Shown here piece after piece: positions 9,487-17,942 of a DNA stretch of 64,000 bases. Origin of the DNA: JBBSBL01 sp963735885 (GTDB taxonomy: Bacteria; Actinomycetota; Thermoleophilia; Solirubrobacterales; Solirubrobacteraceae). The notes under the pieces are model-generated. The model saw nothing but the letters and a program-made list of their open reading frames with translations. It was not told where the DNA came from and ran no database searches. The stretch covers positions 62,001-126,000 of the forward strand of contig CAVTMP010000003.1 in the NCBI GenBank assembly GCA_963735885.1, in the 5' to 3' direction. Both the position numbers and the translations under genes were made by a program. Numbering within the stretch: position 1 is the stretch's first letter; each line of letters starts with the position of its first letter.

Positions 9487-11700
9487 ATGGCCGTCGAGGA
9501 GCGCATCACCTTCTGCCGCATCTGCGAGGCGCACTGCGGCATGGTCGCCACGGTCGAGGACGACACCGTCGTCAGGCTCCGCCCGGACCGCGACCACCCG
9601 CTCTCGCGCGGCTACGCCTGTCCCAAGGGCATCGCGATGCTCGACGTCCAGAACGACCCCGACCGGGTGACACGACCGCTGCGGCGCCGGGGAGACGGCG
9701 AGTTCGAGCCCGTGTCCTGGCCCGAGGCGATGCGCGAGATCACCACCCGGCTGCGGGCGACGCGCGCCGCGCACGGGCCCGCGTCGATCGGCTGGTACAT
9801 GGGCAACCCGGGGGCCTTCTCCTACTCCCACACGCTCTGGGTCAAGGGCTTCCTCGACGCGCTCGGCTCGCCGCACTACTACACGGCCGGCTCGCAGGAC
9901 GTGAACAACCGCTTCGCGGCGAGCGCGCTCCTGTACGGCTCGCCGCTCGTCGTGCCGATCCCGGATCTCCAGCGCACGGCCTTCCTGCTCGTCGTCGGCG
10001 CGAACCCGCTGGTCTCCCACGGCAGCGTGCTCACCGCGCCGCGCGTCAAGGACCAGCTGCATGCGATCACCGCCCGCGGCGGTCGCGTCGTGGTCGTCGA
10101 CCCGCGTCGCAGCGAGACGGCGCGGGCCTTCGAGCACGTCCCGATCCATCCCGACGCCGACGCCCTCCTCCTGCTCTCGCTGCTGCACGTCATCTTCGCC
10201 GAGGACCTCGCCGATCCCGGTGCGATCGCCGCCCAGTCCCGGGGCGTGGCCGCGCTGCGCGCGGCCGCGGCGGCCCACCCGCCCGAGGCGACGGCCGGGC
10301 GCACGGGCGTCGCGCCCGACGTGGCGCGGGCGCTGGCGCGCGACCTCGCCGCAGCGCCGACCGCCGCGGTGTACGGCCGCACCGGCTCGTGCCTGGGGCG
10401 CTTCGGCACGCTCGTCGCCTTCCTGCTCGACGCGCTGAACGTCGTGACCGGCAACCTCGACCGGCCGGGCGGCGCGGTGTTCGGCCGCCCGCCGGTGGCG
10501 CTCGACGAGATCGCCGAGCGGTTCGGCCTCGCGACCTACGGCCGGACCCGGGCCCGTTTCGGCGACTTCCCGGACGTGCTCGGCGCGCTGCCGGCCTCGC
10601 TCATGCCGCGTGAGATCGAGACCGACGGCGAGCGCCGGATCCGCGCGCTCTTCGTCTCCGCCGGGAACCCGGTGCTCTCGGTCCCGGACGGCGACGCGCT
10701 CGAGCGCGCGCTCGGATCGCTCGACCTCATGGTCTCGCTCGACCTCTACGTCAACGAGACGAACCGTCACGCCGACTACGTGCTGCCCGCCGCGTCCTGG
10801 CTCGAGCGCGACGACGTCCCGCTCGCCTTCCTCGGCTTCTACACGACGCCCTTCATCCAGCACACCGACGCCGTGGTCCCGCCGCGCGGGGAGGCGCGCG
10901 AGGAATGGGAGGTCATCCGGGAGCTCGCCGCGGCGCTCGACGTGACGCCGTCCTCGGTGCCGCCGCTCCGCGCGCTCGGCCGGCTCGGCATCGGCCTCTC
11001 GCCGCAGCGCCTGCTCGATCTGCTGGTCCGCACGAGCCGTGACGGCGACTGGTTCGGCCTTCGTCCGCGCGGCCTCTCGGTGGCGCGCCTGCGGGCCGAG
11101 CCGCATGGCCGCGTGCTCGCGGAGCACGTCGCGACGGGGGAGCTCGGTCGCAAGGTCCGCCACGGCGACGGGCGCGTCCGGCTCGACCCGCCGGAGATCG
11201 TCGAGGAGATCGGTCGCCTCGACGCCGCCCCGGCGACGGACGCCGACCACCCGCTCCGGCTCATCGGCCTGCGCGAGCTGCGTTCCCACAACTCGTGGAT
11301 GCACAACGCCCCCCTCCTCATGCGCGGCGGTCGGGAGCAGTCGCTGCGCGTGCATCCGGGCGACGCCGCGCGCCTCGGGCTCGAGGACGGGGCGCGGGCG
11401 CGGGTGAGCTCGAAGGCGGGCGCGGTCGAGGTGCCGGTGCGGGTGACCGACGAGATGACGCCGGGCACCGTCGCGCTGCCGCACGGCTGGGGCCATCGGG
11501 GCGGCTGGCGGCTGGCCAACGCGCACGCCGGCGTGAACGTGAACCTCCTGGCCAGCGGCGAGCCCGAGGATCTCGAGCGCCTGGCCGGCATGGCCTTCCT
11601 CAACGGGATCCCCGTCCGGGTCGAGCCCGTGGGCCCGTCGCCGCAGGGTGTCGCCGGCGAGACGGGCGTCGAGAAGCGCCCGGCGCCGGTCCCCGCCTGA
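9487..11700 (+). CDS. Molybdopterin-dependent oxidoreductase (DMSO reductase superfamily)
   Basis: The 737-residue cytoplasmic enzyme has no Tat signal. The N-terminal 4Fe-4S domain shows Cys10, Cys13, Cys17 and Cys45 (CRIC...C...GYACPKG). Molybdopterin domains with VVGANPLVSHGS, VVVDPRRSETA and ALFVSAGNPV follow, and the C-terminal dinucleotide-binding domain has LPHGWGH...NVNLLAS. No partner subunits (iron-sulfur, membrane anchor, FdhD) are next to it, so it probably works alone with a soluble electron acceptor. The substrate is unknown; formate or nitrate enzymes are its nearest family relatives. Such enzymes need the bis-MGD cofactor, for which a MobA-like gene lies at 19.5 kb. Confidence 0.85.
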   Translation: MAVEERITFCRICEAHCGMVATVEDDTVVRLRPDRDHPLSRGYACPKGIAMLDVQNDPDRVTRPLRRRGDGEFEPVSWPEAMREITTRLRATRAAHGPASIGWYMGNPGAFSYSHTLWVKGFLDALGSPHYYTAGSQDVNNRFAASALLYGSPLVVPIPDLQRTAFLLVVGANPLVSHGSVLTAPRVKDQLHAITARGGRVVVVDPRRSETARAFEHVPIHPDADALLLLSLLHVIFAEDLADPGAIAAQSRGVAALRAAAAAHPPEATAGRTGVAPDVARALARDLAAAPTAAVYGRTGSCLGRFGTLVAFLLDALNVVTGNLDRPGGAVFGRPPVALDEIAERFGLATYGRTRARFGDFPDVLGALPASLMPREIETDGERRIRALFVSAGNPVLSVPDGDALERALGSLDLMVSLDLYVNETNRHADYVLPAASWLERDDVPLAFLGFYTTPFIQHTDAVVPPRGEAREEWEVIRELAAALDVTPSSVPPLRALGRLGIGLSPQRLLDLLVRTSRDGDWFGLRPRGLSVARLRAEPHGRVLAEHVATGELGRKVRHGDGRVRLDPPEIVEEIGRLDAAPATDADHPLRLIGLRELRSHNSWMHNAPLLMRGGREQSLRVHPGDAARLGLEDGARARVSSKAGAVEVPVRVTDEMTPGTVALPHGWGHRGGWRLANAHAGVNVNLLASGEPEDLERLAGMAFLNGIPVRVEPVGPSPQGVAGETGVEKRPAPVPA

Positions 11701-11717
11701 GACGGCTCAGGGCCTCG

Positions 11718-13126
11718 CTACGGAGCGACGGGCGCCGTCGCCGACCCGGCCGTCGGGCCCGCGGGCGGCGCGTCGACCGGCGGGGCGGGCGGCGCGACAG
11801 TCGTCCCGCCCGCCACGGGGGTGGTGCTCGCCGGCACCGGGTCGTGGGCGGGCGGCGTGCCGGCCGGGCGGGATCGAGCACCGGCGCCGACCGGTCCGCG
11901 GGAGCCGCCGCGCCGCCGGTGCCGTCCGACGCCCGGGACGTGGTGTCCGGCGCCGCGTTCGCCGGGCCCGCCGCCGCCTCGATCGGTTTGCCGGCGGGCG
12001 CCGGGGCGACGGTGACCGGCGCCCCGCTCCGAGCGGGTGCGGCGAGGGCCGGCGGCCGTGCCACGGCCCCGTCGGGCCGGTTTCGGACCGTGGGCGCCGT
12101 CGCGGGCGCGTGGGCCGGAGCCGCCTGGTGCCGCGACTCGCGCGGGTTGAGCGACCGCTCGACCTCCACCGCGCCGCCGGCCGTGACCACCGCCGCGGCG
12201 ACGACCGCGACCACGTGGGAGAGCCCGAGGGCGCTGCCGCCGGCCGTCGCGCCGACCGCGACGGCGCCACCACCGGCCGCCGCGGCGCCGCTCCCGGCCG
12301 CGCCCCCGCCGCCGATCCCGCCGAGCCCGAGCAACTTGGCCGCCAGCGCGAGGGGTCCGACCGGCGCGAGCGCCGCCAGGCTGCGCCGCTGGGCGCGCAG
12401 GTCCGAGCGCCACGCGCGGCAGGGCTCGCAGTCGTGCAGGTGGCGGCGCGCCAGCCCACCCGGCCGGACGCCTCGGTCGACGGCGAGCGCCAGGTCCTCG
12501 CGGACCTCCGGGCAGGCCGCGTCGCGGGCCTCCTGCGCCTGTGCCAGGCCCATCCGGGCCCGGACGAGCAGGGACTTCACGGCCGGGATGGTGACGTCGA
12601 GCACCGCCGCGAGCTCCTGATAGGAGATGCCCTCGAGCTCGCGCATGAGGAGCGCGGAGCGCTGCTGCTCGGGCAGGCGGCGCACGTCCTCGACCAGCCG
12701 GCGCAGGCGCTCCCGCCGCTCGGCCTCGGCGATCGGGTCGGCCGCGGGCGGTCGCACGAGCTCCAGCACCTCGGGCGGCGGGGGCGCGGGACGGCGGAGC
12801 TCGTCCACGCAGCGGTTGTGCGCGATGCGGTAGAGCCAGGCGCGGAGCGTGATCGACCGGTCGTTCGCGCGCAGCGCGCCGTGGGCGCGCATGAAGACGT
12901 CCTGCAGCGCGTCCTCGGCGTCCTGGCGGCGACCCGGCAGCATCTGGCGCGCGTAGGCGAACAGACGCTGGCGATAGCGATCGTGGATGACCCGGAAGGC
13001 GTCGTCGTTGCCGGCCCGGAAGAGCGCCACCAGCTGCTCGTCGGAGCGCAACCGCAGCAGCGGCCCGGGAACGGAAATCCGGCGAGGCGCCAGGCCTGCG
13101 GGGACGTGAAGGGCGGAGGCTTCCAC
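11718..13126 (-). CDS. ECF sigma factor fused to anti-sigma-like zinc motif and membrane segment (possible frameshift in tail)
   Basis: Residues 25-200 form an ECF sigma factor: region 2 (DDAFRVIHDRYRQRLFAYAR, DAEDALQDVFMRA, TLRAWLYRIAHNRCVDELRR) and region 4 (LPEQQRSALLMRELEGISY, VTIPAVKSLLVRARM). Residues 229-236 read H-x3-C-x2-C (HLHDCEPC), the zinc anti-sigma (ZAS) signature, followed by a long hydrophobic Ala/Gly stretch (about 250-320) and a Pro/Ala-rich tail. The frame as read runs into the molybdopterin gene and ends at 11600 in Arg-rich sequence. A shift near 11860 would give a natural tail ending at 11718, just past that gene, so I use that end. The protein may be a sigma factor held at the membrane by its own C-terminus. 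Confidence 0.75.
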
Positions 13127-13300
13127 AGAGACGTCTCCTCGACCATGCTAACGGGGGCCGGGCCGGAAGGTTCCGGATGCGAAGGGTGGAGAGTCCGCAG
13201 AACGCGCGGCGGAGCCGGCCCACGTAGCCTTCCCCGCGCGCAGACCGCGAACCCGACCCGGCGACCCACCGCCGGGCCTCGACCGGAAGGACGCCGGCCC

Positions 13301-14479
13301 GTGAACGACGTCGTCATCGCCTCCGCCGCCCGCACCGCGGTCGGCTCCTACGGCAAGAGCCTGCGGGACGTGTCGCCGAGCGACCTGGGCGCCACGGCCG
13401 CGACCGCGGCGCTGGAGCGGGCCGGCGTCGCGCCCGACCAGGTCGAGCACGTCGTGTTCGGCAACGTCATCCACACCGAGCCGGGCGACATGTACATGGC
13501 GCGGGTCGTCGGGATGAAGGCCGACGTTCCCAAGGAGACGCCCGCCTACACCGTGAACCGCCTCTGCGGGACCGGCGTGCAGGCGATCGTCTCGGCGGCG
13601 CAGGCGATCCAGACCGGCGAGGCCGACGTCGCCCTGGCCGGCGGGGCGGAGTCGATGAGTCGTGGGCCCTACTGGATCCCGGACGTCCGCTGGGGCGCCC
13701 GGATGAGCGACACGCCGATGATCGACCCGGTGATGGGCGGGCTGACCGACCCGTTCCACTCCATCCTGATGGGGGTGACCGCGGAGAACCTGGCCGAGCG
13801 CAACGGGATCTCGCGCGAGCGCCAGGACACCTTCGCGATCGAGTCCCATTGGCGGGCCGCCGCCGCACGGGCCGCCGGGCGCTTCGACGACGAGATCGTC
13901 CCGGTGCCGGTCCGGGTCAAGCGCGAGACGGTGGAGTTCGCGCGCGACGAGCACATCCGCGAGGACGCCTCGGCCGAGTCGATGGCGAAGCTCAAGCCGG
14001 TGTTCAAGGCCGAGGGCACCGTGACCGCCGGCAATGCGTCCGGCATGAACGACGCGGGCGCGGCGGTCGTGCTCCTGAGCGCCGAGAAGGCGGCGGAGCT
14101 CGGGACGCCGGTGCGGGCCCGGGTGCTGGCCTACGCGAGCTGCGGCGTGGACCCGGCCATCATGGGGATCGGGCCGGTGCCCGCCGTGCGCAAGGTGCTC
14201 CACCGGTCGGGGCGCTCGCTGGACGAGATCGGCGTCATCGAGCTCAACGAGGCGTTCGCCGCGCAGGCGCTCGCGGTCATCGACGAGCTCGAGCTCGACG
14301 CGGCGAAGGTCAATCCCAACGGCGGCGCGATCGCCCTGGGGCATCCCATCGGCGCGACGGGCGCCGCGATCACCGCCAAGGCGCTGGCCGAGATGGAGCG
14401 CGGCGACCACGAGCTCGGGCTCGTGACGCTGTGCATCGGCGGCGGCCAGGGCATCGCGTTGCTGCTCGGCCGCGAGTAG
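13301..14479 (+). CDS. Acetyl-CoA C-acyltransferase (thiolase)
   Basis: The complete 392-residue thiolase has acylation Cys89 in NRLCGTGVQA, then NEAFA (about 314), GGAIALGHPIGATG with the catalytic His, and CIGGGQG with the second catalytic Cys near the C-terminus. It condenses two acetyl-CoA or cleaves 3-ketoacyl-CoA in the cytoplasm. Sequence alone does not separate biosynthetic from degradative use, but the many acyl-CoA genes further along favour beta-oxidation. The start GTG follows a GGAAGG ribosome site. It is divergent from the ECF gene with 174 bp between. Confidence 0.9.
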   Translation: MNDVVIASAARTAVGSYGKSLRDVSPSDLGATAATAALERAGVAPDQVEHVVFGNVIHTEPGDMYMARVVGMKADVPKETPAYTVNRLCGTGVQAIVSAAQAIQTGEADVALAGGAESMSRGPYWIPDVRWGARMSDTPMIDPVMGGLTDPFHSILMGVTAENLAERNGISRERQDTFAIESHWRAAAARAAGRFDDEIVPVPVRVKRETVEFARDEHIREDASAESMAKLKPVFKAEGTVTAGNASGMNDAGAAVVLLSAEKAAELGTPVRARVLAYASCGVDPAIMGIGPVPAVRKVLHRSGRSLDEIGVIELNEAFAAQALAVIDELELDAAKVNPNGGAIALGHPIGATGAAITAKALAEMERGDHELGLVTLCIGGGQGIALLLGRE

Positions 14480-14527
14480 CGGGGCGCGGATCACGGGCAG
14501 ACCGGCGGGCCGCGCGCTGCGCCGGGC

Positions 14528-14533
14528 TACCCT
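14528..14533 (+). promoter_or_regulatory. -10 TACCCT of ccdA
   Basis: Exactly 7 nt separate the hexamer from ATG 14541. Only GGAAG lies in between, too close to the ATG for a normal ribosome site. Confidence 0.5.
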
Positions 14534-14540
14534 GGAAGCC

Positions 14541-15281
14541 ATGGATCCCGCGAACGGAGTCGGCATTCCGGTCGCCGTCGCGGCCGGCGTCGTCTCGTTC
14601 CTCTCGCCGTGCGTGCTGCCGCTCGTCCCCGGCTACCTCTCCGCGGTGGCCGGGGTGGCCCCGGGCGACCTCGAGCACGCCGGCGCCCGCCGGATGCTCG
14701 GGCCGAGCCTCGCCTTCGTCGCCTCGTTCTCGGCCATCTTCATCCTCCTCGGGCTCTCGGCCACCCAGGTCGGCCGCTGGCTCCAGGACAACCAGGAGAC
14801 GCTCCAGAAGGTCTCGGCGGCGATGATCATCGCGCTCGGCGTCTTCTTCCTGCTCACGCCGATCGTGCCGCGCCTCAACCGCGAGTGGCACGTGGGAGGG
14901 CTCATGCAGCGCGCCGGGCGGGGCGGCCCGGTGATCGCCGGCGCGGCCTTCGCGATCGCCTGGACGCCGTGCATCGGCCCGACGCTCGGCGCGATCCTCG
15001 CCGCCGCCTCGCTGTCGCAGTCGGCCGGGCGCGGCGCGGTGCTCCTCGCCGCCTACTCCGCCGGCCTGGCGATCCCCTTCCTGCTCACCGCGCTCGCCTT
15101 CGGGCGGATGACCACCGCCTTCGCGGTGATCAAGCGCCACTACCGGGCGCTCATCATGACCGGCGGCGTGATCCTGATCGCGCTCGGCGTCCTGATCTGG
15201 ACCGGCGAGTTCTTCAACCTCAACATCGAGGCCCAGCGGCTCCTCGACGACCTCGGGCTCAACGTCTCGAACGAGCTGTAG
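14541..15281 (+). CDS. ccdA: Cytochrome c biogenesis protein CcdA (DsbD transmembrane domain)
   Basis: The 246-residue protein has six membrane segments in the inverted-repeat layout of CcdA/DsbD. The two redox cysteines are Cys24 in SFLSPCVLPLVPGYL and Cys144 in AWTPCIGPTLGA, each with flanking prolines. It passes electrons from cytoplasmic thioredoxin across the membrane to extracytoplasmic thiol-disulfide proteins that keep apocytochrome c reduced. No ResA, ResB or CcsA gene adjoins it, so the partners must be elsewhere. It converges on the SDR gene with 8 bp between stops. Confidence 0.88.
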   Translation: MDPANGVGIPVAVAAGVVSFLSPCVLPLVPGYLSAVAGVAPGDLEHAGARRMLGPSLAFVASFSAIFILLGLSATQVGRWLQDNQETLQKVSAAMIIALGVFFLLTPIVPRLNREWHVGGLMQRAGRGGPVIAGAAFAIAWTPCIGPTLGAILAAASLSQSAGRGAVLLAAYSAGLAIPFLLTALAFGRMTTAFAVIKRHYRALIMTGGVILIALGVLIWTGEFFNLNIEAQRLLDDLGLNVSNEL

Positions 15282-15289
15282 GGCCGCGC

Positions 15290-16141
15290 TCAGCCGGGGC
15301 GGCGCTCCGACCGGGCGAGATCGTTCGCGATCCGGACGGCCTCGCGCGCACGGCGGCCGGTGAGCGGCTCGGTGAGCGGCTGCAGCACGCCGCGGCCGAG
15401 CAGGAGGCCCTTCACCCACGGCGGGTAGGCGACGACCCGGGCCCGGCGCTCGACGTCGTCGGCCATCGACACGACGGCGTCGGCGAGCGGATAGACCCGG
15501 GCCAGCGGTCCGCTGGTCGACTGCTGGAGCTTCGCCGCGGCCGGATGCGCGAGGGCCTCGCTCACCATGTCGGTGTCGAGCAGCGAGAAGTAGCCGCAGC
15601 CGACCCGGGTGCCGGTGCCGTTGAGCTCCTGGCGCAGCGCGTCGGCGAACGCCTCGACCCCGGCCTTGCTCGCGGCGTAGGGCGCCATCAGCCCGAGGTG
15701 GGTCGCCGCCGCGGCGGAGGCGATCGGCAGGACGTAGCCGCGCCGGTCGAGCACGTGCGGGAGCGCGGCCCGCACCGTCCGCCAGACCCCGAGCAGGTTC
15801 ACCTCGATGATCCGCTCGAAGAGCGCGGGGTCGATCGTCTCGACCGTGCCGACGGCCTCGATGCCCGCGTTGGCCACGACGACGTCGATGCCCCCGAGCC
15901 GCTCCACCGTGCCGGCGACCGCGCGCTCGAGGGCGGCGTGGTCGGTGACGTCCGCCTCGAACCACTTCGCCTCCCCCGGGACCGCCTCGGCGGTCTCCGC
16001 GAGCCGCTCGGGCTCGAGGCCGACGAGCGAGAGCCGGGCGCCGCGGCGCCCGAGCTCGCGGGCCAGCCCGGCCCCGATGCCGCGCGCGGCGCCGGTGATC
16101 AGCACGACGCGGCCGGCGACGGGATAGGAGCGGCGGGCCAT
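15290..16141 (-). CDS. Short-chain dehydrogenase/reductase (SDR)
   Basis: The classical SDR of 283 residues shows the cofactor motif TGAARGIGAG (15-24), NAGIEAVG, active-site SIASAAAATH...YAASK (Tyr about 154, Lys 158) and a C-terminal helical extension of about 50 residues (PPWVKGLLLGRGVLQPL) seen in membrane-associated actinobacterial SDRs. It likely reduces a lipid or acyl substrate with NAD(P)H; the substrate is not known. Its start at 16141 is fixed by a -10 hexamer 7 nt upstream. Confidence 0.82.
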   Translation of the reverse strand: MARRSYPVAGRVVLITGAARGIGAGLARELGRRGARLSLVGLEPERLAETAEAVPGEAKWFEADVTDHAALERAVAGTVERLGGIDVVVANAGIEAVGTVETIDPALFERIIEVNLLGVWRTVRAALPHVLDRRGYVLPIASAAAATHLGLMAPYAASKAGVEAFADALRQELNGTGTRVGCGYFSLLDTDMVSEALAHPAAAKLQQSTSGPLARVYPLADAVVSMADDVERRARVVAYPPWVKGLLLGRGVLQPLTEPLTGRRAREAVRIANDLARSERRPG

Positions 16142-16148
16142 GGCCGGG

Positions 16149-16154
16149 AGCGTA
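16149..16154 (-). promoter_or_regulatory. -10 TACGCT of the SDR gene
   Basis: The minus-strand hexamer is 7 nt from ATG 16141, with no ribosome site between. Confidence 0.5.
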
Positions 16155-16178
16155 CCGGCGCGCGGCGCGTGCGGCGTC

Positions 16179-16184
16179 TATGCT
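16179..16184 (+). promoter_or_regulatory. -10 TATGCT of the SCP2/ADH/ALDH operon (leadered)
   Basis: This promoter differs from its neighbours: about 70 nt separate it from GTG 16257, and that GTG has an AGGAGA ribosome site. It is divergent from the SDR promoter 25 bp away. Confidence 0.4.
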
Positions 16185-16256
16185 CCGGCCGCACTTGGCC
16201 GCCCGGCCAGGGCGGGGTCACCTCCCCGCGGGATCGGCGACAGGAGACGGCAAGGC

Positions 16257-16673
16257 GTGGCGTACTTCGCAGACGAGCAGGAGGTCTACGCGTTCATCGG
16301 CGAGCTCTTCCGGGAGCTGACCGACGACCCCGAGCTCGGACCCAGGTTCCGCAAGGCGAACACGATCGTGCAGTACCAGTACCGGAACCCCGCGTCGCAG
16401 ATCACCGTGAAGATGCTGGACGGCCAGGACGGCGAGGTCGACTGCGGGCCCACGGAGATGGAGCCCGAGGTCGTGATGAGCATGGACGCCGACACCGCGC
16501 ACAAGTTCTGGCTCGGGAAGGTCAACGTCACCGTCGCCCTCGCGCGCGGGCAGATGAAGGCCAAGGGGCCGGTGGCGAAGATCCTCAAGCTCGTGCCGCT
16601 GACCAAGCCGGTCTTCCCGCGCTACAAGGCGAAGCTCGAGGCGGCCGGGCGCGGCGACCTGCTGGAGGTCTGA
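16257..16673 (+). CDS. SCP2 sterol-binding domain protein
   Basis: The small single-domain protein (138 residues) has the SCP2 fold: VTVKMLDGQDGEVDCG, a VVMSMDADTAHKFWLGKVNVTVAL core and the GQMKAKGPVAKILKLVPL helix. SCP2 domains make a hydrophobic tunnel that carries sterols, fatty acyl chains or acyl-CoA. It is the first gene of a unit with an iron alcohol dehydrogenase (2 nt gap) and an aldehyde dehydrogenase, so it may present a lipophilic alcohol to them. AGGAGA precedes the GTG. The ligand is an inference from the neighbours. Confidence 0.85.
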   Translation: MAYFADEQEVYAFIGELFRELTDDPELGPRFRKANTIVQYQYRNPASQITVKMLDGQDGEVDCGPTEMEPEVVMSMDADTAHKFWLGKVNVTVALARGQMKAKGPVAKILKLVPLTKPVFPRYKAKLEAAGRGDLLEV

Positions 16674-16675
16674 GC

Positions 16676-17912
16676 GTGGAGGCGGCCGCGGATCCCGACA
16701 CCGGCCGCCAGATGGCCGGCTTCAAGGACTTCTACCAGTTCGCCGCGCCCACGCGGGTGGTCGCCGGCCGCGACCTGCTCGGCAGCGTCGGGTTCGAGTT
16801 CGCGAAGGAGGGTGCCGAGCGGGTGCTCGTCGTCACCGACGAGGTGATCCGCGGCACCGGGCTCGTGGACCGGGTGGTCGCGGGGGTCGAGGACGGCGGC
16901 CTCGAGGTCGCGGGCATCTACGACCAGGTCCCGCCGGACTCCGACTCGCGGGTCGTGACCGCCGCGGCCGGGGCCGCGAAGGAGCACGGGGCCGACAGCC
17001 TGCTGGCGGTCGGCGGCGGCTCGGTGATGGACACGGCGAAGGCGGCGAACGTGATCTTCGTCAACGGGGGCGAGCCGCGCGACTGGGAGGGCTACTTCGG
17101 CCTGCCGCGCGCGAACGACGGCATGGGCCGCCCCGCGGAGCTCGCGCCGCTCGCGTGCGTGCCGACGACCGTGCGGCACCGGCTCCGAGGTCTCCTTCGC
17201 CGCCGTCATCAAGGACGCCGAGGAGCACCTGAAGTACCAGATCGGCGACTTCCCGATGTACCCCCGGCTCGCGATCCTCGACCCCGCGAGCACCGCCACG
17301 CTGCCGCCGGCGATCGCCGCGGCGACCGGAATGGACGCGGTGTCCCACGCGGTCGAGGGGTACGTCTCCTCGGAGTGGAGCGCGCACGGCGACGCCTACG
17401 CGCTCGGCGCCCTGCGGATGATCCGCGACAACCTGCTCCGCGCCGTGGAGAACCCGGAGGACGAGGACGCCCGCGGCAACATGCTCATCGCGGCGAACCT
17501 CGCGATCCAGCCGACCTCGACCGGCGCCCTCGGCATCACCCACTCGATGTCCCACCCGGCGGGCGCGCTCTACGGCGTGCCGCACGGCGTGGCCAACGCG
17601 ATCAACCTCCCCTGGGTGATCGAGTTCAACGCCGCCGCGGGCGAGGACATCGCCGATCGCTACCGGACGATCAACGAGGTCTTCGGCCTCGAGGTCGGGG
17701 GCCCGGGCGCCCAGGTCGGGCACGTGCTCGCCGACCACGTGCGCGGGCTGGTCTCCGCGCTCGGGCTGCCGGGGCGGCTGTCGGAGGTCGGGGTGCCGGA
17801 GGCCGGGATCCCGACGCTGGTCGACGGGGCGATGGGCGACGGCTGCACGCTCGTCAACCCCGTCGATCCCACCGAGGAGGACTTCGCCGAGCTGTACCGC
17901 CAGGCGCTGTAG
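16676..17912 (+). CDS. Iron-containing alcohol dehydrogenase, frameshifted
   Basis: This is a group III (Fe/Ba-type) alcohol dehydrogenase of about 411 residues. The N-terminal NAD domain has ADSLLAVGGGSVMDTAKAAN (GGGS-D motif), and the metal-binding C-terminal half carries MDAVSHAVEGYVS and the histidine-rich GITHSMSHPAGALYGVPHGVAN. The frame breaks near 17174 inside the conserved PTT-x-GTGSEVS motif: one extra base separates VPTTV from GTGSEVSFAAVIKDAEEH. All metal ligands lie after the break. It oxidises an alcohol to an aldehyde, which the next gene would oxidise to an acid. The first codon is 2 nt after the SCP2 stop. Confidence 0.82.
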
Positions 17913-17942
17913 GGGGCGCCGCGCCCGAGAGAGGAGCCCAGC

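Noticed and set aside
11600..11717. Extension of the ECF sigma factor to 11600
   Set aside because: That reading overlaps the molybdopterin gene end and is Arg-rich; the neighbouring frame gives a Pro/Ala tail ending at 11718 like the rest of the tail.
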